A stretch of 64,000 bases of DNA from CAWHJN01 sp963829705 (GCA_963829705.1 CAWHJN010000005.1:496001-560000), one strand, 5' to 3'. Positions 1-14,306 are shown, counted from the stretch's first letter. The notes: generated by a model from the letters alone, not told the origin. A program made the numbers and translations.

Positions 1-1019
1 AGCGCTGTCAGGTCGCGCCACGTCACGACGCCGCCCGTCTGCTTTTCCAACCGCGCCAGCACACCCGTGTGCGTGAGGCGGTCGAGCGGGTCGATGGCGC
101 TGCTGCGGCCCGAGCCGAACTGCGGCTGGACCGTCACGCCGCCGACGAACGGCGTCTCCAGCGCGAGCTTCATCACGTCGCCGATCTCGTCGTCGTTGAC
201 GCCCAGCGCCGCCGTCATCGTGAGCGTCGTGAACACGCCCGCCGCGCTCAGCCGCCGGATGGCCTCGTCCTTGACGCGCCGCAGATCCGCGCCCCGGTGG
301 TGACGGTGCGTCTCGCGCCGGAAGCCGTCGAACTGCAGATACACCTCGACGCGCTGCCGGTGCTTTTCGAAAAACGCCACGAGCGCCGCGTCCTGCGCGA
401 TCCGGATGCCGTTGGTGTTGACGAGCACGCGGACGACGTTGCGTGCGAGCGCGCCTTCGACGATCGCCTCGAACTGCGGGTGGATCGTCGGCTCGCCGCC
501 GCTGAGCATCAACACGTCCAGACGCCCGTTTTCGCGCGCGAGGCGCTGGTCGAGGTTGGCGAGGATCACCTCAGGTGGCACCAGCCCCGCGCCGTCGGGA
601 GCGGACGCGGCGAAGCACGTCGGGCAGCAGAGGTTGCACGCCTGGATAATGTCTTCGAGCAGGATGCACGTGTGTTGCGTCTGCATCTCGCCGAGCCCGT
701 CGAGATAGGCGGCAGGCACAGGCGCGAAGTTGCCCGGCGTGTCGGGCGTGTGGCGTTTGGTGGGGGCCGTCCACTCTTCGAGGTACGCGAGGATCTCGGG
801 CACTTCGTCGTAGAGCGTTCTGATTTTGCCATGGACGGGGCAGCCGCGCACGAGCCACACGCGCCCGTCCTCCTCGGCGAGATACCCTGCGAGTCGCTGC
901 ACCTGTTCGAGCGGCGCGTCGGGATCGTCGGCGTGGCAGTGCGGGCAGAAGGCCGTCACGTAGCGCAGCAGCGTGTCGCCGCGCAGCGGCATCCCGGCGT
1001 TTTTTTGTTCGGACATCAT
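1..1019 (-). CDS. Radical SAM protein, Tes/MJ0619/Mss-like (C-terminus off the window)
   Basis: The protein begins MMSEQKN and is cut by the left window edge after about 339 codons. An N-terminal zinc-knuckle-like module shows FCPHC (Cys25, Cys28) and GCPVHG (Cys60, His63). It is followed by the radical SAM cluster motif CNLCCPTC (Cys128, Cys132, Cys135) and a GGEPT-like SAM-binding segment (LSGGEPTIHP). This domain order, a CPxC/CPxHG knuckle before a CX3CX2C radical SAM core, is known from the MJ0619 family, which includes the tetraether lipid synthase Tes and the bacterial membrane-spanning-lipid synthase Mss. A lipid-coupling role is therefore possible but inferred. Its ATG follows the stop of the upstream small membrane protein after one base, so the two are probably translationally coupled. 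It is probably the last gene of a minus-strand run gcvP-lgt-membrane protein-radical SAM. Confidence 0.85.
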   Translation of the reverse strand, partial: MMSEQKNAGMPLRGDTLLRYVTAFCPHCHADDPDAPLEQVQRLAGYLAEEDGRVWLVRGCPVHGKIRTLYDEVPEILAYLEEWTAPTKRHTPDTPGNFAPVPAAYLDGLGEMQTQHTCILLEDIIQACNLCCPTCFAASAPDGAGLVPPEVILANLDQRLARENGRLDVLMLSGGEPTIHPQFEAIVEGALARNVVRVLVNTNGIRIAQDAALVAFFEKHRQRVEVYLQFDGFRRETHRHHRGADLRRVKDEAIRRLSAAGVFTTLTMTAALGVNDDEIGDVMKLALETPFVGGVTVQPQFGSGRSSAIDPLDRLTHTGVLARLEKQTGGVVTWRDLTA

Positions 1020-1020
1020 T

Positions 1021-1323
1021 TCAGAGAGATCCGAGGAGCACGGCCAGGCAGGTGCCGAAGATCAGCAGGCCGCACGCGGCCCCGACGAGCACGCCCAGCG
1101 CCAGGCTCCGCCGCTTCTCGCGCAGCACCAGAAACACCGCGCCGACGCCCACGACGACGGCCAGCACCGCTATGCTCACCACCCTCGAATCCATCAGCGA
1201 CGAAAAGAGGATGACGCTGCCCAGCCCCAGCGCGAAGAACAGGCCGATGCCCAGCACGATGCCGCCTGCAAGCTGGCCTTTGTGGACGGGCGGTGGGCGT
1301 GTGGGGTCGAGCGGTTCGGTCAT
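1021..1323 (-). CDS. Small three-helix membrane protein
   Basis: This is a 100-residue protein of unrecognised family. A short polar, proline-rich N-terminus (about residues 1-16) precedes three hydrophobic segments at roughly 17-43, 48-67 and 73-98. They are separated by short loops, the second of which is basic (REKRRS). That pattern predicts three transmembrane helices with no soluble domain. The stop codon lies one base before the start of the downstream radical SAM gene, so both are likely made from one message. The function is unknown. If the neighbour modifies membrane lipids, a membrane partner would make sense, but this rests on context alone. Confidence 0.7.
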   Translation of the reverse strand: MTEPLDPTRPPPVHKGQLAGGIVLGIGLFFALGLGSVILFSSLMDSRVVSIAVLAVVVGVGAVFLVLREKRRSLALGVLVGAACGLLIFGTCLAVLLGSL

Positions 1324-1720
1324 GGATCGATGAGCGGTGTTGCGAAAGAATACGGCAGCTGCGCCTCGAAATCGTGCTCACATCCCGTATCTCAAACAGC
1401 CGCGCGCAGGTACTGCCCAGCAGCAGGGCGAAGCACCAATCCAAAAGCAGAACCCGGCGCAATCTATCCTGACGGCGTGGGGCGCCAGCACCACATCCAA
1501 AGCCCCCCGAAACCATCCAGCTAGCGATCACGACCAGCAGCGTTGACAGGCGCGAACCCCACGATGCCGTATGACCGCGCTCGAAGGCCATAAAGGCCAT
1601 CAACGAAAAGCGACAAGCCACAGTCCGATCCAAAATGCCCAGGCACGACGCCGCCACGAGGAACGATCCAGCTTGGCCCTGGATTTTCCGAAGGGAGGAG
1701 CGGATGGTCGGCGTCTCCAT
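1324..1720 (-). other. Gap between lgt and small membrane gene; weak hydrophobic reading frame
   Basis: No confident gene is seen. On the minus strand an ATG at 1720 opens a frame with two hydrophobic stretches (LLVVIASWMV and VLLLDWCFALLLG), but the rest is low-complexity and it runs into the next gene in another frame. The frame entered by a one-base shift in lgt also stays open to about 1521. The stretch could be the decayed tail of a longer gene, or noncoding. Confidence 0.25.
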
Positions 1721-1723
1721 GCG

Positions 1724-2518
1724 TCAGGCGAGAATGGGGTAGAAGAGTGAAACAGCGTCCCCGCCCGCCACTGCGCACGACGAAGACCGCCAGCAAAGCG
1801 TCGCCGGAATCAAAAACCACTGTGAGAACGACAGCCCACCCGCGACCTTCGTGTTGCCGCGCACGAACTCCACGAAAAACCGGAAGAGCGCGTACGCCAG
1901 CAGGTACAGCTTGAACGACGCCCCGCGCAGCGCCACCTGGTCGCGGTAGCGCCACAGCAGCGCGAAGGCGACGGCGTGAAACAGGCTCTCGTACAGAAAC
2001 GACGGGTGCATCGGCACGCCCGCCGCGCAGTACGCCGGGCAGTTTGGGATGCGCGCCGCCTGCTCCGCCGAGAGCCGCACGCCCCACGGCATTTTCGTGG
2101 GCGTGCCCACCTGCTCGCTCAGAAAACACCCCCACCGCCCGACGGCGAGCCCGAGCGCCACGGCGGGTGCGAACAGGTCGCCCGTCGAAGCCCGGTAGCC
2201 GACGAGTTTCTTGGCGATGAGCGCGCCGCCGTACGCACCCGCGAGCCCGCCCAGCACGCTCTTGCCGCCGTAGAGCAGCAATCCGGCGAGCGACGGCTCG
2301 GGCGCCAGCAGCACGTACTGCCACGCCGTGCTCGCCCGCGCCAGCAGCGCTCCGCCCACGAGTGCCCCCAGCGCGATCCACACCGTCGCCTCCGTCAACG
2401 CCTCGCGGCGGCGCGCCTCGTGCAGGTAGACGGCCAGCGCCGCCAGCGCGCCCGCGAGCACGAACGCATCGTGCGACGGGATGGCCAGCGGGCCGAGGTG
2501 AAAGAGAACCGGACGCAT
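1724..2518 (-). CDS. lgt: Prolipoprotein diacylglyceryl transferase (possible C-terminal frameshift)
   Basis: Lgt moves a diacylglyceryl group from phosphatidylglycerol to the lipobox cysteine of prolipoproteins in the inner membrane. The 264-residue product shows the expected multi-helix layout, the signature around GRWGCFLSEQVGTP and the HPSFLYES segment, and ends after FVRGN...SQWFLIPATL. After that point the reading becomes CWRSSSCAVAGG, which is not membrane-like. The frame offset by one base continues as LLAVFVVRSGG, a good final transmembrane helix. A single-base indel near 1790-1797 is therefore likely, either a sequencing error or a real lesion. The window encodes several lipobox proteins (TRAP binding protein, three lipoproteins) that would be substrates. 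gcvP lies 40 bases upstream on the same strand. Confidence 0.9.
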   Translation of the reverse strand: MRPVLFHLGPLAIPSHDAFVLAGALAALAVYLHEARRREALTEATVWIALGALVGGALLARASTAWQYVLLAPEPSLAGLLLYGGKSVLGGLAGAYGGALIAKKLVGYRASTGDLFAPAVALGLAVGRWGCFLSEQVGTPTKMPWGVRLSAEQAARIPNCPAYCAAGVPMHPSFLYESLFHAVAFALLWRYRDQVALRGASFKLYLLAYALFRFFVEFVRGNTKVAGGLSFSQWFLIPATLCWRSSSCAVAGGDAVSLFYPILA

Positions 2519-2558
2519 CGGGCAGAAAAAGCTGCGCCGAAAGTACGATTACTCCACG

Positions 2559-5423
<2,865 letters not shown>

Positions 5424-5521
5424 GGCGTGGCGTCGATAAACGGAGGCAAGTGCGCGGAGAATAAGGCCGTGCCGACGGGAGTTTCCCTGCTGCCGGTGAA
5501 GAATCGCGGGGGCGCTCGTGC

Positions 5522-5550
5522 TTGCGCTCCGGCGCGCATCCTGCTATCCT
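5522..5550 (+). promoter_or_regulatory. Putative promoter of the ECF sigma gene
   Basis: TTGCGC and TATCCT are separated by 17 bases, and the second box ends 24 bases before the chosen ATG at 5575. The second box also fits the TAYCTT-like element seen before other genes here. Support is by pattern only. Confidence 0.35.
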
Positions 5551-5574
5551 TTCCCGCTCTGTTGTACCCCTCCG

Positions 5575-6150
5575 ATGGTTTCCTCCTCGCACGACGTCAC
5601 CCGGCTGCTCGACGCCCTCGGCGCGGGCGACCGGAGCGCCTTCGACACCCTGCTGCCGCTCGTCTACGACGAGTTGCGGAGTATCGCCCAGCGGCACCTC
5701 TACCGCGAACGCGGCGACCACACGCTTTCCACGACGGCGCTCGTCCACGAGGCGTACCTGCGGCTCGTGGACGGGTCAGGGCTGCGCATCGAGGGGCGGG
5801 CACACTTTTTCGCCATCGCCGCCATCGCCATGCGGCGCATCCTGGTGGATTACGCGCGGGCGCGCAACGCCGCCAAGCGCGGCAGCGGCCAGGCCCCGCT
5901 CGGCCTCGACGCCGCGCAGCACCTCAGCGAGACGCGCGCCGACGAACTCGTCGTGCTCGACGCTGCGTTGGAGCGGCTGGCGCGGCTCAACGAGCGGCAG
6001 GCGCGCGTGGTCGAGTGCCGCTACTTCGCGGGCCTCACCGTCGAGGAAACCGCCGAGGGGCTGGGCATCTCGGCCACGACGGTAAAGCAGGACTGGGCCG
6101 TGGCGCGGGCGTGGCTCTACCGCGAGATGCAACGCGAACTGTCACCCTGA
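5575..6150 (+). CDS. ECF-family RNA polymerase sigma factor (Sigma70_ECF / TIGR02999 type)
   Basis: This is a 191-residue sigma factor from the ATG at 5575; a longer in-frame start at 5518 would add only low-complexity residues. Region 2 covers about residues 5-95, with YDELRSIAQRHL and a TALVHEAYLRL segment characteristic of the ECF-like group common in Planctomycetes, Acidobacteria and Rhodothermales. Region 4 ends in the helix-turn-helix LTVEETAEGLGISATTVKQ. No anti-sigma gene follows; a Ser/Thr protein kinase starts 75 bases downstream instead. In this sigma group, sigma-kinase pairing is recurrent, and the kinase is a plausible regulator of the sigma factor. That link is inferred from neighbourhood. 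Confidence 0.93.
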   Translation: MVSSSHDVTRLLDALGAGDRSAFDTLLPLVYDELRSIAQRHLYRERGDHTLSTTALVHEAYLRLVDGSGLRIEGRAHFFAIAAIAMRRILVDYARARNAAKRGSGQAPLGLDAAQHLSETRADELVVLDAALERLARLNERQARVVECRYFAGLTVEETAEGLGISATTVKQDWAVARAWLYREMQRELSP

Positions 6151-6225
6151 GCGTCTGTCTGACGCACGCCGTCCTTTTCGGCGCGGTTTCTCGCTTCTCT
6201 CCGTAGCGTTGCCCCTCTTCCGCTC

Positions 6226-8904
<2,679 letters not shown>

Positions 8905-8968
8905 GTGGGTAGCCGTCCCATCGCGCCGCCTTTTCCGCTGTGGGAGATAGAGCCTTTCTCTTATCTCC

Positions 8969-11900
8969 ATGCGTACCCCCTCCGTCTTCCTCGCCGCGCT
9001 GCTGCTGGCAGCCCCGCTCGCCGCGCAGACCTACAGCCGCGCGCCGCAGCCGCTCGCGCCCGACGCGCTCCCCGCAAACGCCCGCGCCGCCGTTGCCGAC
9101 GACGGAAGCTGGGACGACCGCTTCGGCCACCCGTCGGTCACGTACACGGCCTACACGATGGCGCTCGCGCCCGACGGCGACCTGTACGTGGGTGGCACCT
9201 TCACGTCCATCGGCGGCGTCAAGGCCAACAACGTGGCCCGGTGGGACGGGCGGCGCTGGCACGCGCTCGGCGACGGCATCGAGAACGGCAACGGCTACGT
9301 CTACGCTCTCGCCTTCGGCCCCGACGGCGCGGTGTATGTGGGCGGCTACTTCGCCAACGCCGGAGGCACACGCGCCAACTCTATCGCCCGCTGGGACCCG
9401 GCCACCGAGACGTGGAGCGCCGTGGGGCAAGGACTGGGCAACGGGGCCTACAAAGCCTACGTCTATGCCCTCGCGTTTCAGGGCACCACGCTCTACGCCG
9501 GGGGTGACTTTACCTCCTCGGGCACGACGCCGTTGAAAAAATTCGCCCGGTGGAACGGCACCGAGTGGGAAGACCTGGGCGCGGGCCTGGGCCGTCAGAG
9601 CTACGACGGCACCTTCAGCCCCGAAGGCCCCTCGGTCGTAAGAGCCCTCGCTGTGCGCGACGCCGAGGTGTTCGTGGGCGGCAGCTTCGACGCCGTCGCT
9701 GAGGGCCGTGCCAACAGCCTCGCCCGCTTCGACACGCAGACGGGTACTTTCCGCTCCATCGGTGGCGGCGTAGGCAACGGCACAGGCTACGAGAGCGCGG
9801 GGCTGGTGAACACGCTGGCCGTGGAGGCGGCCCGTGTATGCGTGGGCGGGAAATTCGACCGCGTGGGGCTGCTGGCGGCCACGAATGCGCCTGCAAACAA
9901 CGTCGCCTGCTGGGACGGCGCGGCGTGGAACACGCTGGGTGAGGGCCTCCAGGGAACGTACGGCGCGACCGTCAGCGGCCTCACCTTCGCGGGCGACGCC
10001 CTCGTGGCGACCGGCGCGTTCGACACGGCAGGCGGGCAGCAGGCACGCCGCCTCGCTCGGTGGGATGGAGCCGGGTGGAGCGAAGTCGGCGGCGGCCTCG
10101 GCAGCGATGGCAGCGCCTTGGTGTTCGATGGGCAGGGCGGTTTCTTCGTGACGGGCGGCTTCGACACCGTCGGCGATGATTTCGGCGCGCTCCGCATCGC
10201 GCAATGGGCGGAGACGGAATGGCGTGCACTCGGGCAGGGGCTTTCGTACAACTCTATCGTGGCCACCGAGAACGCCATCGTGGTGAGCGGGGGGCGCGTG
10301 TACGTAGGCGGCTCCCAGACGCACAGCGGCGGCGTGCCCACGGCCAACATCTCCGCGTGGGACGGCACGCGCTGGCACGCACTCGGCGCGGGCACCGACA
10401 ACACCGTGCGCGCCCTCGCCGCAGGCCCCGACGGGTCGATCTACGTCGGCGGCGATTTCACGCAGGCGGGTGGGCAGGCAGCAAGCCGAGTGGCCCGCTG
10501 GAATCCGGTCGCTCAAACGTGGAGCCCGCTCGGCAGCGGCCTGAGCGGCAGCGTGCGCGTGCTCACCGTCGGCCCCGACGGGGCGCTCTACGCGGGCGGT
10601 GAATTCCGCTCTGCCGGGGGCGTGGCGGCCAATTACGTCGCCCGGTGGGATGGGCAGCAGTGGCACGCGCTGGGCGGCGGCGTCAACAGCTACGTCTACG
10701 CCCTCGCCGTCACAGCAGAAGGCAAGGTGTACGTGGGCGGTGACTTCAGCAAGGCCGATGGCAACGAAACCAGCGGCATCGCCGTGTGGGACGGCGTCAA
10801 CTGGAGCGCGCTGGGCGCGGGCCTCAAACGCGACCTCTCGGGCTACCTCGCCACCGGCAAGGTGTACGATATCGAAGTTATCAGAGACGAGGTGTACGTC
10901 GCCGGCGACTTCGACATTGCCGGAGGAGGGACGGCCACAGGCATCTCCCGGTGGAGTTTGGCAGGCGGCTGGAGCGCGCTGGGTGCGGGTATAGGAGGGG
11001 GAGATGAGACGGGCTACGCGCTGGCAACCGACGGGCGGGCGCTCTATGTGGGCGGCAACTTTGCGTCGGCAGGCGGGCAGGCGGCGGGCAGCATCGCCCG
11101 CTGGGATCTGGCCACGCAGACGTGGAACGCTCTCGGCAACGGCGTGGGTGCAGCTGACACCTATTACCAGCAGGTGAACGCGCTCGCACGCGACGGTGGC
11201 GACCTCTACGCCACCGGGCGCTTCCAGATGGTGGATGGGCTGCCCGCGGCGTCGTTTGCCGTGTGGCACGGACAGGCCGCGGTCGCAGAGGCGCACATCA
11301 ACGTCGATCCGCCCGTGGTAAACTTCGGCGACCAGACGACCGGCACCACCGTCGATCTGATGATCTCGGTGGGCAACGACGCGGCGGCAACGGATCCGCT
11401 CGTCGGCACGGTTTCGCTCCCGGTGGGCACGCCGTTTTCCATCGTCGAGGGCGCGGGCGCCTTCACCGTGCAACCCGGCGGCGTCCACGAGGTGATCGTC
11501 CGGTTTGCTCCGCAGGCCGAAGGCGAGGCGACGGCGACGGTGTCCATCGAGCACAATGCGGTCAACGTGGGCACGCCGGTGGAGGTGACGCTGCGCGGCA
11601 CGGGCGTCTCGCGTGGCGGCCCCATCGTGCTGCGCGGTTTCGATCCCAACGGTGTCCAGGCGACGCCGGGCGCGCAGAACGGCGGCTTCGTCTTCGGCAC
11701 GAACGGCTACGGCGACCGCGCGAAGGGCGTCGCGTTCACGGTGCCGGTGGGCAAAAACGCGCAGGCGGCGCTCGTGACGGCCATCGACGTGTGGTTCAGC
11801 TACGCCGATCCTCTGCCCGGCGAGGCCACGTACACGCTCGCGCTCTACGACGGCACCGCGCAGACCGGCCCGCAGGGCGCACCGCGCTACAGCAAAGTCT

Positions 11901-12490
11901 ACCGCGTGGCAGACATCCGCGCCGATGACGACGTGCAGACGCGCTCAGAGGCGACCGTCCACGCGCTCGACACGCCCTTGGCCGTGCAGCCCGGCGCGTC
12001 GTTTTTCGCCGTCGTGGATTTCAGCGCCTACGCCTCGCGCACTAACCTGCTCGCCATCGCCGCCGGGGCGGAGGTGCCGCAGCGCGTGCCTGAAGTGTGG
12101 GATCAGGACGCGAACGGGACGTGGGGCAACGTCTCCGACCTCTGGAAGGGCGGCGAGGCGGGGTGGCCGCTCTGGATCGAAGCCGTCCTCGGCACGGCCA
12201 CGCCGAACGAAACGGTGGAAACGCCTCACGTGCTCGCGCTGGAGGAGGCCGTGCCCAACCCCTTCGGCAGCGTGACCACGATCCGGTACACGCTCGAAAA
12301 GAGCGGCCCCGTGGTGCTGGACGTGTTCGATGTGACCGGGCGGCGCGTGGCGACGCTCGTGGAGGGCGTGCAGGCAGCGGGCGCGTATGCGGAGGCGCTG
12401 GAGGCGCACGCGCTGGCGAGCGGGACGTACGTCGTCCGCCTGCAAAGCGGTGGGCAGACGCGCACGCGCGCCGTCGTCCTGCTCCGCTGA
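8969..12490 (+). CDS. Large secreted propeller-like repeat protein with T9SS sorting domain
   Basis: The 1173-residue product has a signal peptide (MRTPSVFLAALLLAAPLAAQ). It then has about 14 tandem repeats of ~45-60 residues with the pattern LYVGGxFxxAGGxxANxIARWDGxxWxALGxG, kelch/DUF5122-like strands likely forming one or two beta-propellers (about residues 60-770). A choice-of-anchor D/ASPM-like Ig domain follows (INVDPPVVNFGDQTTGTT). The last ~85 residues are a type IX secretion C-terminal domain (EEAVPNPFGSVTTIRYTL ... GTYVVRLQSGG). It should be carried across the outer membrane and attached at the surface. The ligand is unknown. It follows the sigma-kinase pair by 64 bases and may be one of its targets, but no shared operon is shown. 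Confidence 0.9.
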   Translation: MRTPSVFLAALLLAAPLAAQTYSRAPQPLAPDALPANARAAVADDGSWDDRFGHPSVTYTAYTMALAPDGDLYVGGTFTSIGGVKANNVARWDGRRWHALGDGIENGNGYVYALAFGPDGAVYVGGYFANAGGTRANSIARWDPATETWSAVGQGLGNGAYKAYVYALAFQGTTLYAGGDFTSSGTTPLKKFARWNGTEWEDLGAGLGRQSYDGTFSPEGPSVVRALAVRDAEVFVGGSFDAVAEGRANSLARFDTQTGTFRSIGGGVGNGTGYESAGLVNTLAVEAARVCVGGKFDRVGLLAATNAPANNVACWDGAAWNTLGEGLQGTYGATVSGLTFAGDALVATGAFDTAGGQQARRLARWDGAGWSEVGGGLGSDGSALVFDGQGGFFVTGGFDTVGDDFGALRIAQWAETEWRALGQGLSYNSIVATENAIVVSGGRVYVGGSQTHSGGVPTANISAWDGTRWHALGAGTDNTVRALAAGPDGSIYVGGDFTQAGGQAASRVARWNPVAQTWSPLGSGLSGSVRVLTVGPDGALYAGGEFRSAGGVAANYVARWDGQQWHALGGGVNSYVYALAVTAEGKVYVGGDFSKADGNETSGIAVWDGVNWSALGAGLKRDLSGYLATGKVYDIEVIRDEVYVAGDFDIAGGGTATGISRWSLAGGWSALGAGIGGGDETGYALATDGRALYVGGNFASAGGQAAGSIARWDLATQTWNALGNGVGAADTYYQQVNALARDGGDLYATGRFQMVDGLPAASFAVWHGQAAVAEAHINVDPPVVNFGDQTTGTTVDLMISVGNDAAATDPLVGTVSLPVGTPFSIVEGAGAFTVQPGGVHEVIVRFAPQAEGEATATVSIEHNAVNVGTPVEVTLRGTGVSRGGPIVLRGFDPNGVQATPGAQNGGFVFGTNGYGDRAKGVAFTVPVGKNAQAALVTAIDVWFSYADPLPGEATYTLALYDGTAQTGPQGAPRYSKVYRVADIRADDDVQTRSEATVHALDTPLAVQPGASFFAVVDFSAYASRTNLLAIAAGAEVPQRVPEVWDQDANGTWGNVSDLWKGGEAGWPLWIEAVLGTATPNETVETPHVLALEEAVPNPFGSVTTIRYTLEKSGPVVLDVFDVTGRRVATLVEGVQAAGAYAEALEAHALASGTYVVRLQSGGQTRTRAVVLLR

Positions 12491-12566
12491 CGCCGTCCGG
12501 CGTGGAGAAACGGAGGGTCGCGGGGCGCAATGAATGGTGCCCCTACACCGCAGTTGAACCTCTGAA

Positions 12567-12592
12567 ATCCGACATCCAACCTCCCTTTTCCC
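12567..12592. repeat. Degenerate heptad spacer repeat
   Basis: The convergent gap between the propeller gene and the nuclease gene contains 7-bp units such as ATCCGAC and ATCCAAC, part of the family described in the findings. Confidence 0.4.
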
Positions 12593-13435
12593 TCACGCCC
12601 ACGGCGGCAGGTTCAGCGGCTCGGCGTCCGGGCTGTAGGCGGGCCAGCAGTCGTCGCGGTGACAGCGAGCAAAGTGCTCGACGAGCGTGTCGATCTCGGC
12701 CTGTGCGCGTCGGAGTTGAAACGTATCCAGCCGGTAGACGCCCACGGCGTACGGCGGCTCTTTCTCGACGGCGACGAAGACGACCTCGAAGTCGCCTTCG
12801 GGCAGGCCGGTGACGGCGGCAGCGGCCATCGCGTAGAACGCGCCCTGCAGCACGTAGCCGTAGTCATGGGCCGCGCGGCCAAAGGCCCGCGGGCTGGCAT
12901 CGCGGGCGGATTTGACGTCCACGATGCGGCGGGCAGCGGGGTCGAACAGGTCGAGGCGGCTCTTGCAATCGAGCCCGATGCACTCGCCTGTGTCGGTGCA
13001 GGCGGCGTCGCGCTCGAAGAGCAGCGTGAGTTCGCGGTGGCCCGGCCCCTCCAGCAGCGCGGCGGCGGTGTCGTGCGCGAGCAGCGCCGCGCGCATCCCC
13101 ACGAGGTGCGCGTGGTCGCCCGCCGACGCCACCCGCGCCGGGCCGTGCGCCTCCACGAGCGCGCCGTACGCCTTCGTGCGCGACGACGCCTCGGTGATGA
13201 CGATCTCGCGCTCGAACACCTCCGGCTCCAGAACCGCTAGGTGCAGCATCTCGCCGAACGCCTGCGCCGGTGTCGCGGGCGTGGGGTTGGACGTGTGGTA
13301 GCGGTAATGTGCCGGGCTGCGCCCGAACAGCCGCAGCTTGTGACTCGACAGGTCACTGAGGGCGTGATAGCGGTCGCTCGGGATGGCGGCGTACGTGCCG
13401 CGGGCGGGAAAGGAAGAAGGGTCGGAAAAGGTCAC
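12593..13435 (-). CDS. RecE-like PD-(D/E)XK nuclease (DUF3799 family)
   Basis: This 280-residue protein starts at GTG 13435. Its features match the RecE/exonuclease VIII-type DUF3799 nucleases. There is a helical N-terminus with GEMLHLAVLEP (His65), the motif CKSRLD (Asp162), the catalytic core IVDVKSARD (Asp173, Lys175) and the YVLQGAFY motif (Gln197, Tyr201). VAVEKEPPYAVGVY is also typical of the family. These enzymes are mostly encoded by phages and plasmids, where they resect dsDNA for annealing by RecT-like proteins. No RecT, integrase or other phage gene is near. The GTG overlaps the rnc stop in a GTGA, indicating translational coupling to RNase III. The cellular role is unknown. Confidence 0.85.
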   Translation of the reverse strand: MTFSDPSSFPARGTYAAIPSDRYHALSDLSSHKLRLFGRSPAHYRYHTSNPTPATPAQAFGEMLHLAVLEPEVFEREIVITEASSRTKAYGALVEAHGPARVASAGDHAHLVGMRAALLAHDTAAALLEGPGHRELTLLFERDAACTDTGECIGLDCKSRLDLFDPAARRIVDVKSARDASPRAFGRAAHDYGYVLQGAFYAMAAAAVTGLPEGDFEVVFVAVEKEPPYAVGVYRLDTFQLRRAQAEIDTLVEHFARCHRDDCWPAYSPDAEPLNLPPWA

Positions 13436-14226
13436 GAGGCGGGTTCGGTGTCGGGGTTTTCAGCGTCGAGGTGTTCGAGCGCGGCGCGGGCGGCGAGTTG
13501 CTCGGCCGCCTTCTTGCTGCGTGCCGTGCCCGCGCCGAGTGCCGCACCGTTGACGACGGCCTCGACGGTGAAGACGCGCTCGTGGGCGGCTCCCTCGGCG
13601 AGCACCGTCCGGTAAGTAGGCTGGGGCCAGCCTTCGCTCTGCGCCCTTTCGAGCAGCACACTCTTGTAGTTATCGGTGCGGGCAGCGAGTTTTTCAAGGT
13701 CGCGCTCGCGCAGCGCCGTTCGGTGGACGAAGTCGCGCGCGGCGTCGATGCCGCGGTCGAGGTAGAGCGCGCCGATGAGCGCTTCGAAGCCGTCGGCGAG
13801 CAGCGTGCGGTGCTCTTCGCCGCCACTGGCCCGCATCTCGTCGCTCATCTCGAGGTAGCCGCCCAGCCCGATGGCCCCTGCATACTGCGCGAGTGCTTTG
13901 CCCGAGACGAGCTTGGCGCGCAGCCGTGACAGGAAGCCCTCGTCCACGTCGGCGAACTGCGCGCACAGGTGCTCGCTGACGACGAAGCCGAGGATGGCGT
14001 CGCCCAGGAATTCGAGGCGTTCGTTAGAGGCGAGGTGGCCATCGGGTTGCCCGCGCAGCACCGAGCGGTGCCGGAACGCCTGCCGGTACACGCCGAGCGC
14101 GCCGGGCACGAAGCCCGTCAGCGCGGCGATGCGGGTGCGCTCGGGCGCATCGGGGTCGGCAGGATCGACTGCATCGGCGGGAAGGGCGGGCGGCTCTGTT
14201 CGCCGCCACGTGCGCCACAGGGACAT
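13432..14226 (-). CDS. rnc: Ribonuclease III
   Basis: RNase III cleaves double-stranded RNA, including rRNA precursors. From the ATG at 14226 the product is 264 residues; an upstream in-frame ATG at 14283 adds 19 residues of low-complexity sequence and is less likely. The signature NERLEFLGDAIL lies at 68-79 (metal-binding Glu72, Asp76) and the second catalytic segment DGFEALIGALYLD at 145-157 (Asp145, Glu148). A dsRNA-binding domain follows at about 185-254 (NYKSVLLERAQ ... SKKAAEQLAARAAL). The N-terminal ~30 residues are acidic and proline-rich, longer than in E. coli. It is followed by a RecE-like nuclease through a 4-base overlap, an unusual partner; acpP and fabF, frequent neighbours of rnc in Bacteroidota, are absent. 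Confidence 0.96.
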   Translation of the reverse strand: MSLWRTWRRTEPPALPADAVDPADPDAPERTRIAALTGFVPGALGVYRQAFRHRSVLRGQPDGHLASNERLEFLGDAILGFVVSEHLCAQFADVDEGFLSRLRAKLVSGKALAQYAGAIGLGGYLEMSDEMRASGGEEHRTLLADGFEALIGALYLDRGIDAARDFVHRTALRERDLEKLAARTDNYKSVLLERAQSEGWPQPTYRTVLAEGAAHERVFTVEAVVNGAALGAGTARSKKAAEQLAARAALEHLDAENPDTEPAS

Positions 14227-14243
14227 GCGTTTTTTTGAGGCGT

Positions 14244-14249
14244 AAGATA
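14244..14249 (-). promoter_or_regulatory. TATCTT box upstream of rnc
   Basis: Reads TATCTT on the minus strand, 17 bases before the rnc ATG. It matches the recurrent TAYCTT element of the window. Confidence 0.35.
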
Positions 14250-14306
14250 GGAGCGCCGTCCGCCCCATCGTCCGTAGGGGCATCGCGCGCTACGCCTCTA
14301 CTTGCG

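Noticed and set aside
5424..5574. Glycine riboswitch before gcvP
   Set aside because: No tandem aptamer pattern is visible in the roughly 150-base divergent spacer.
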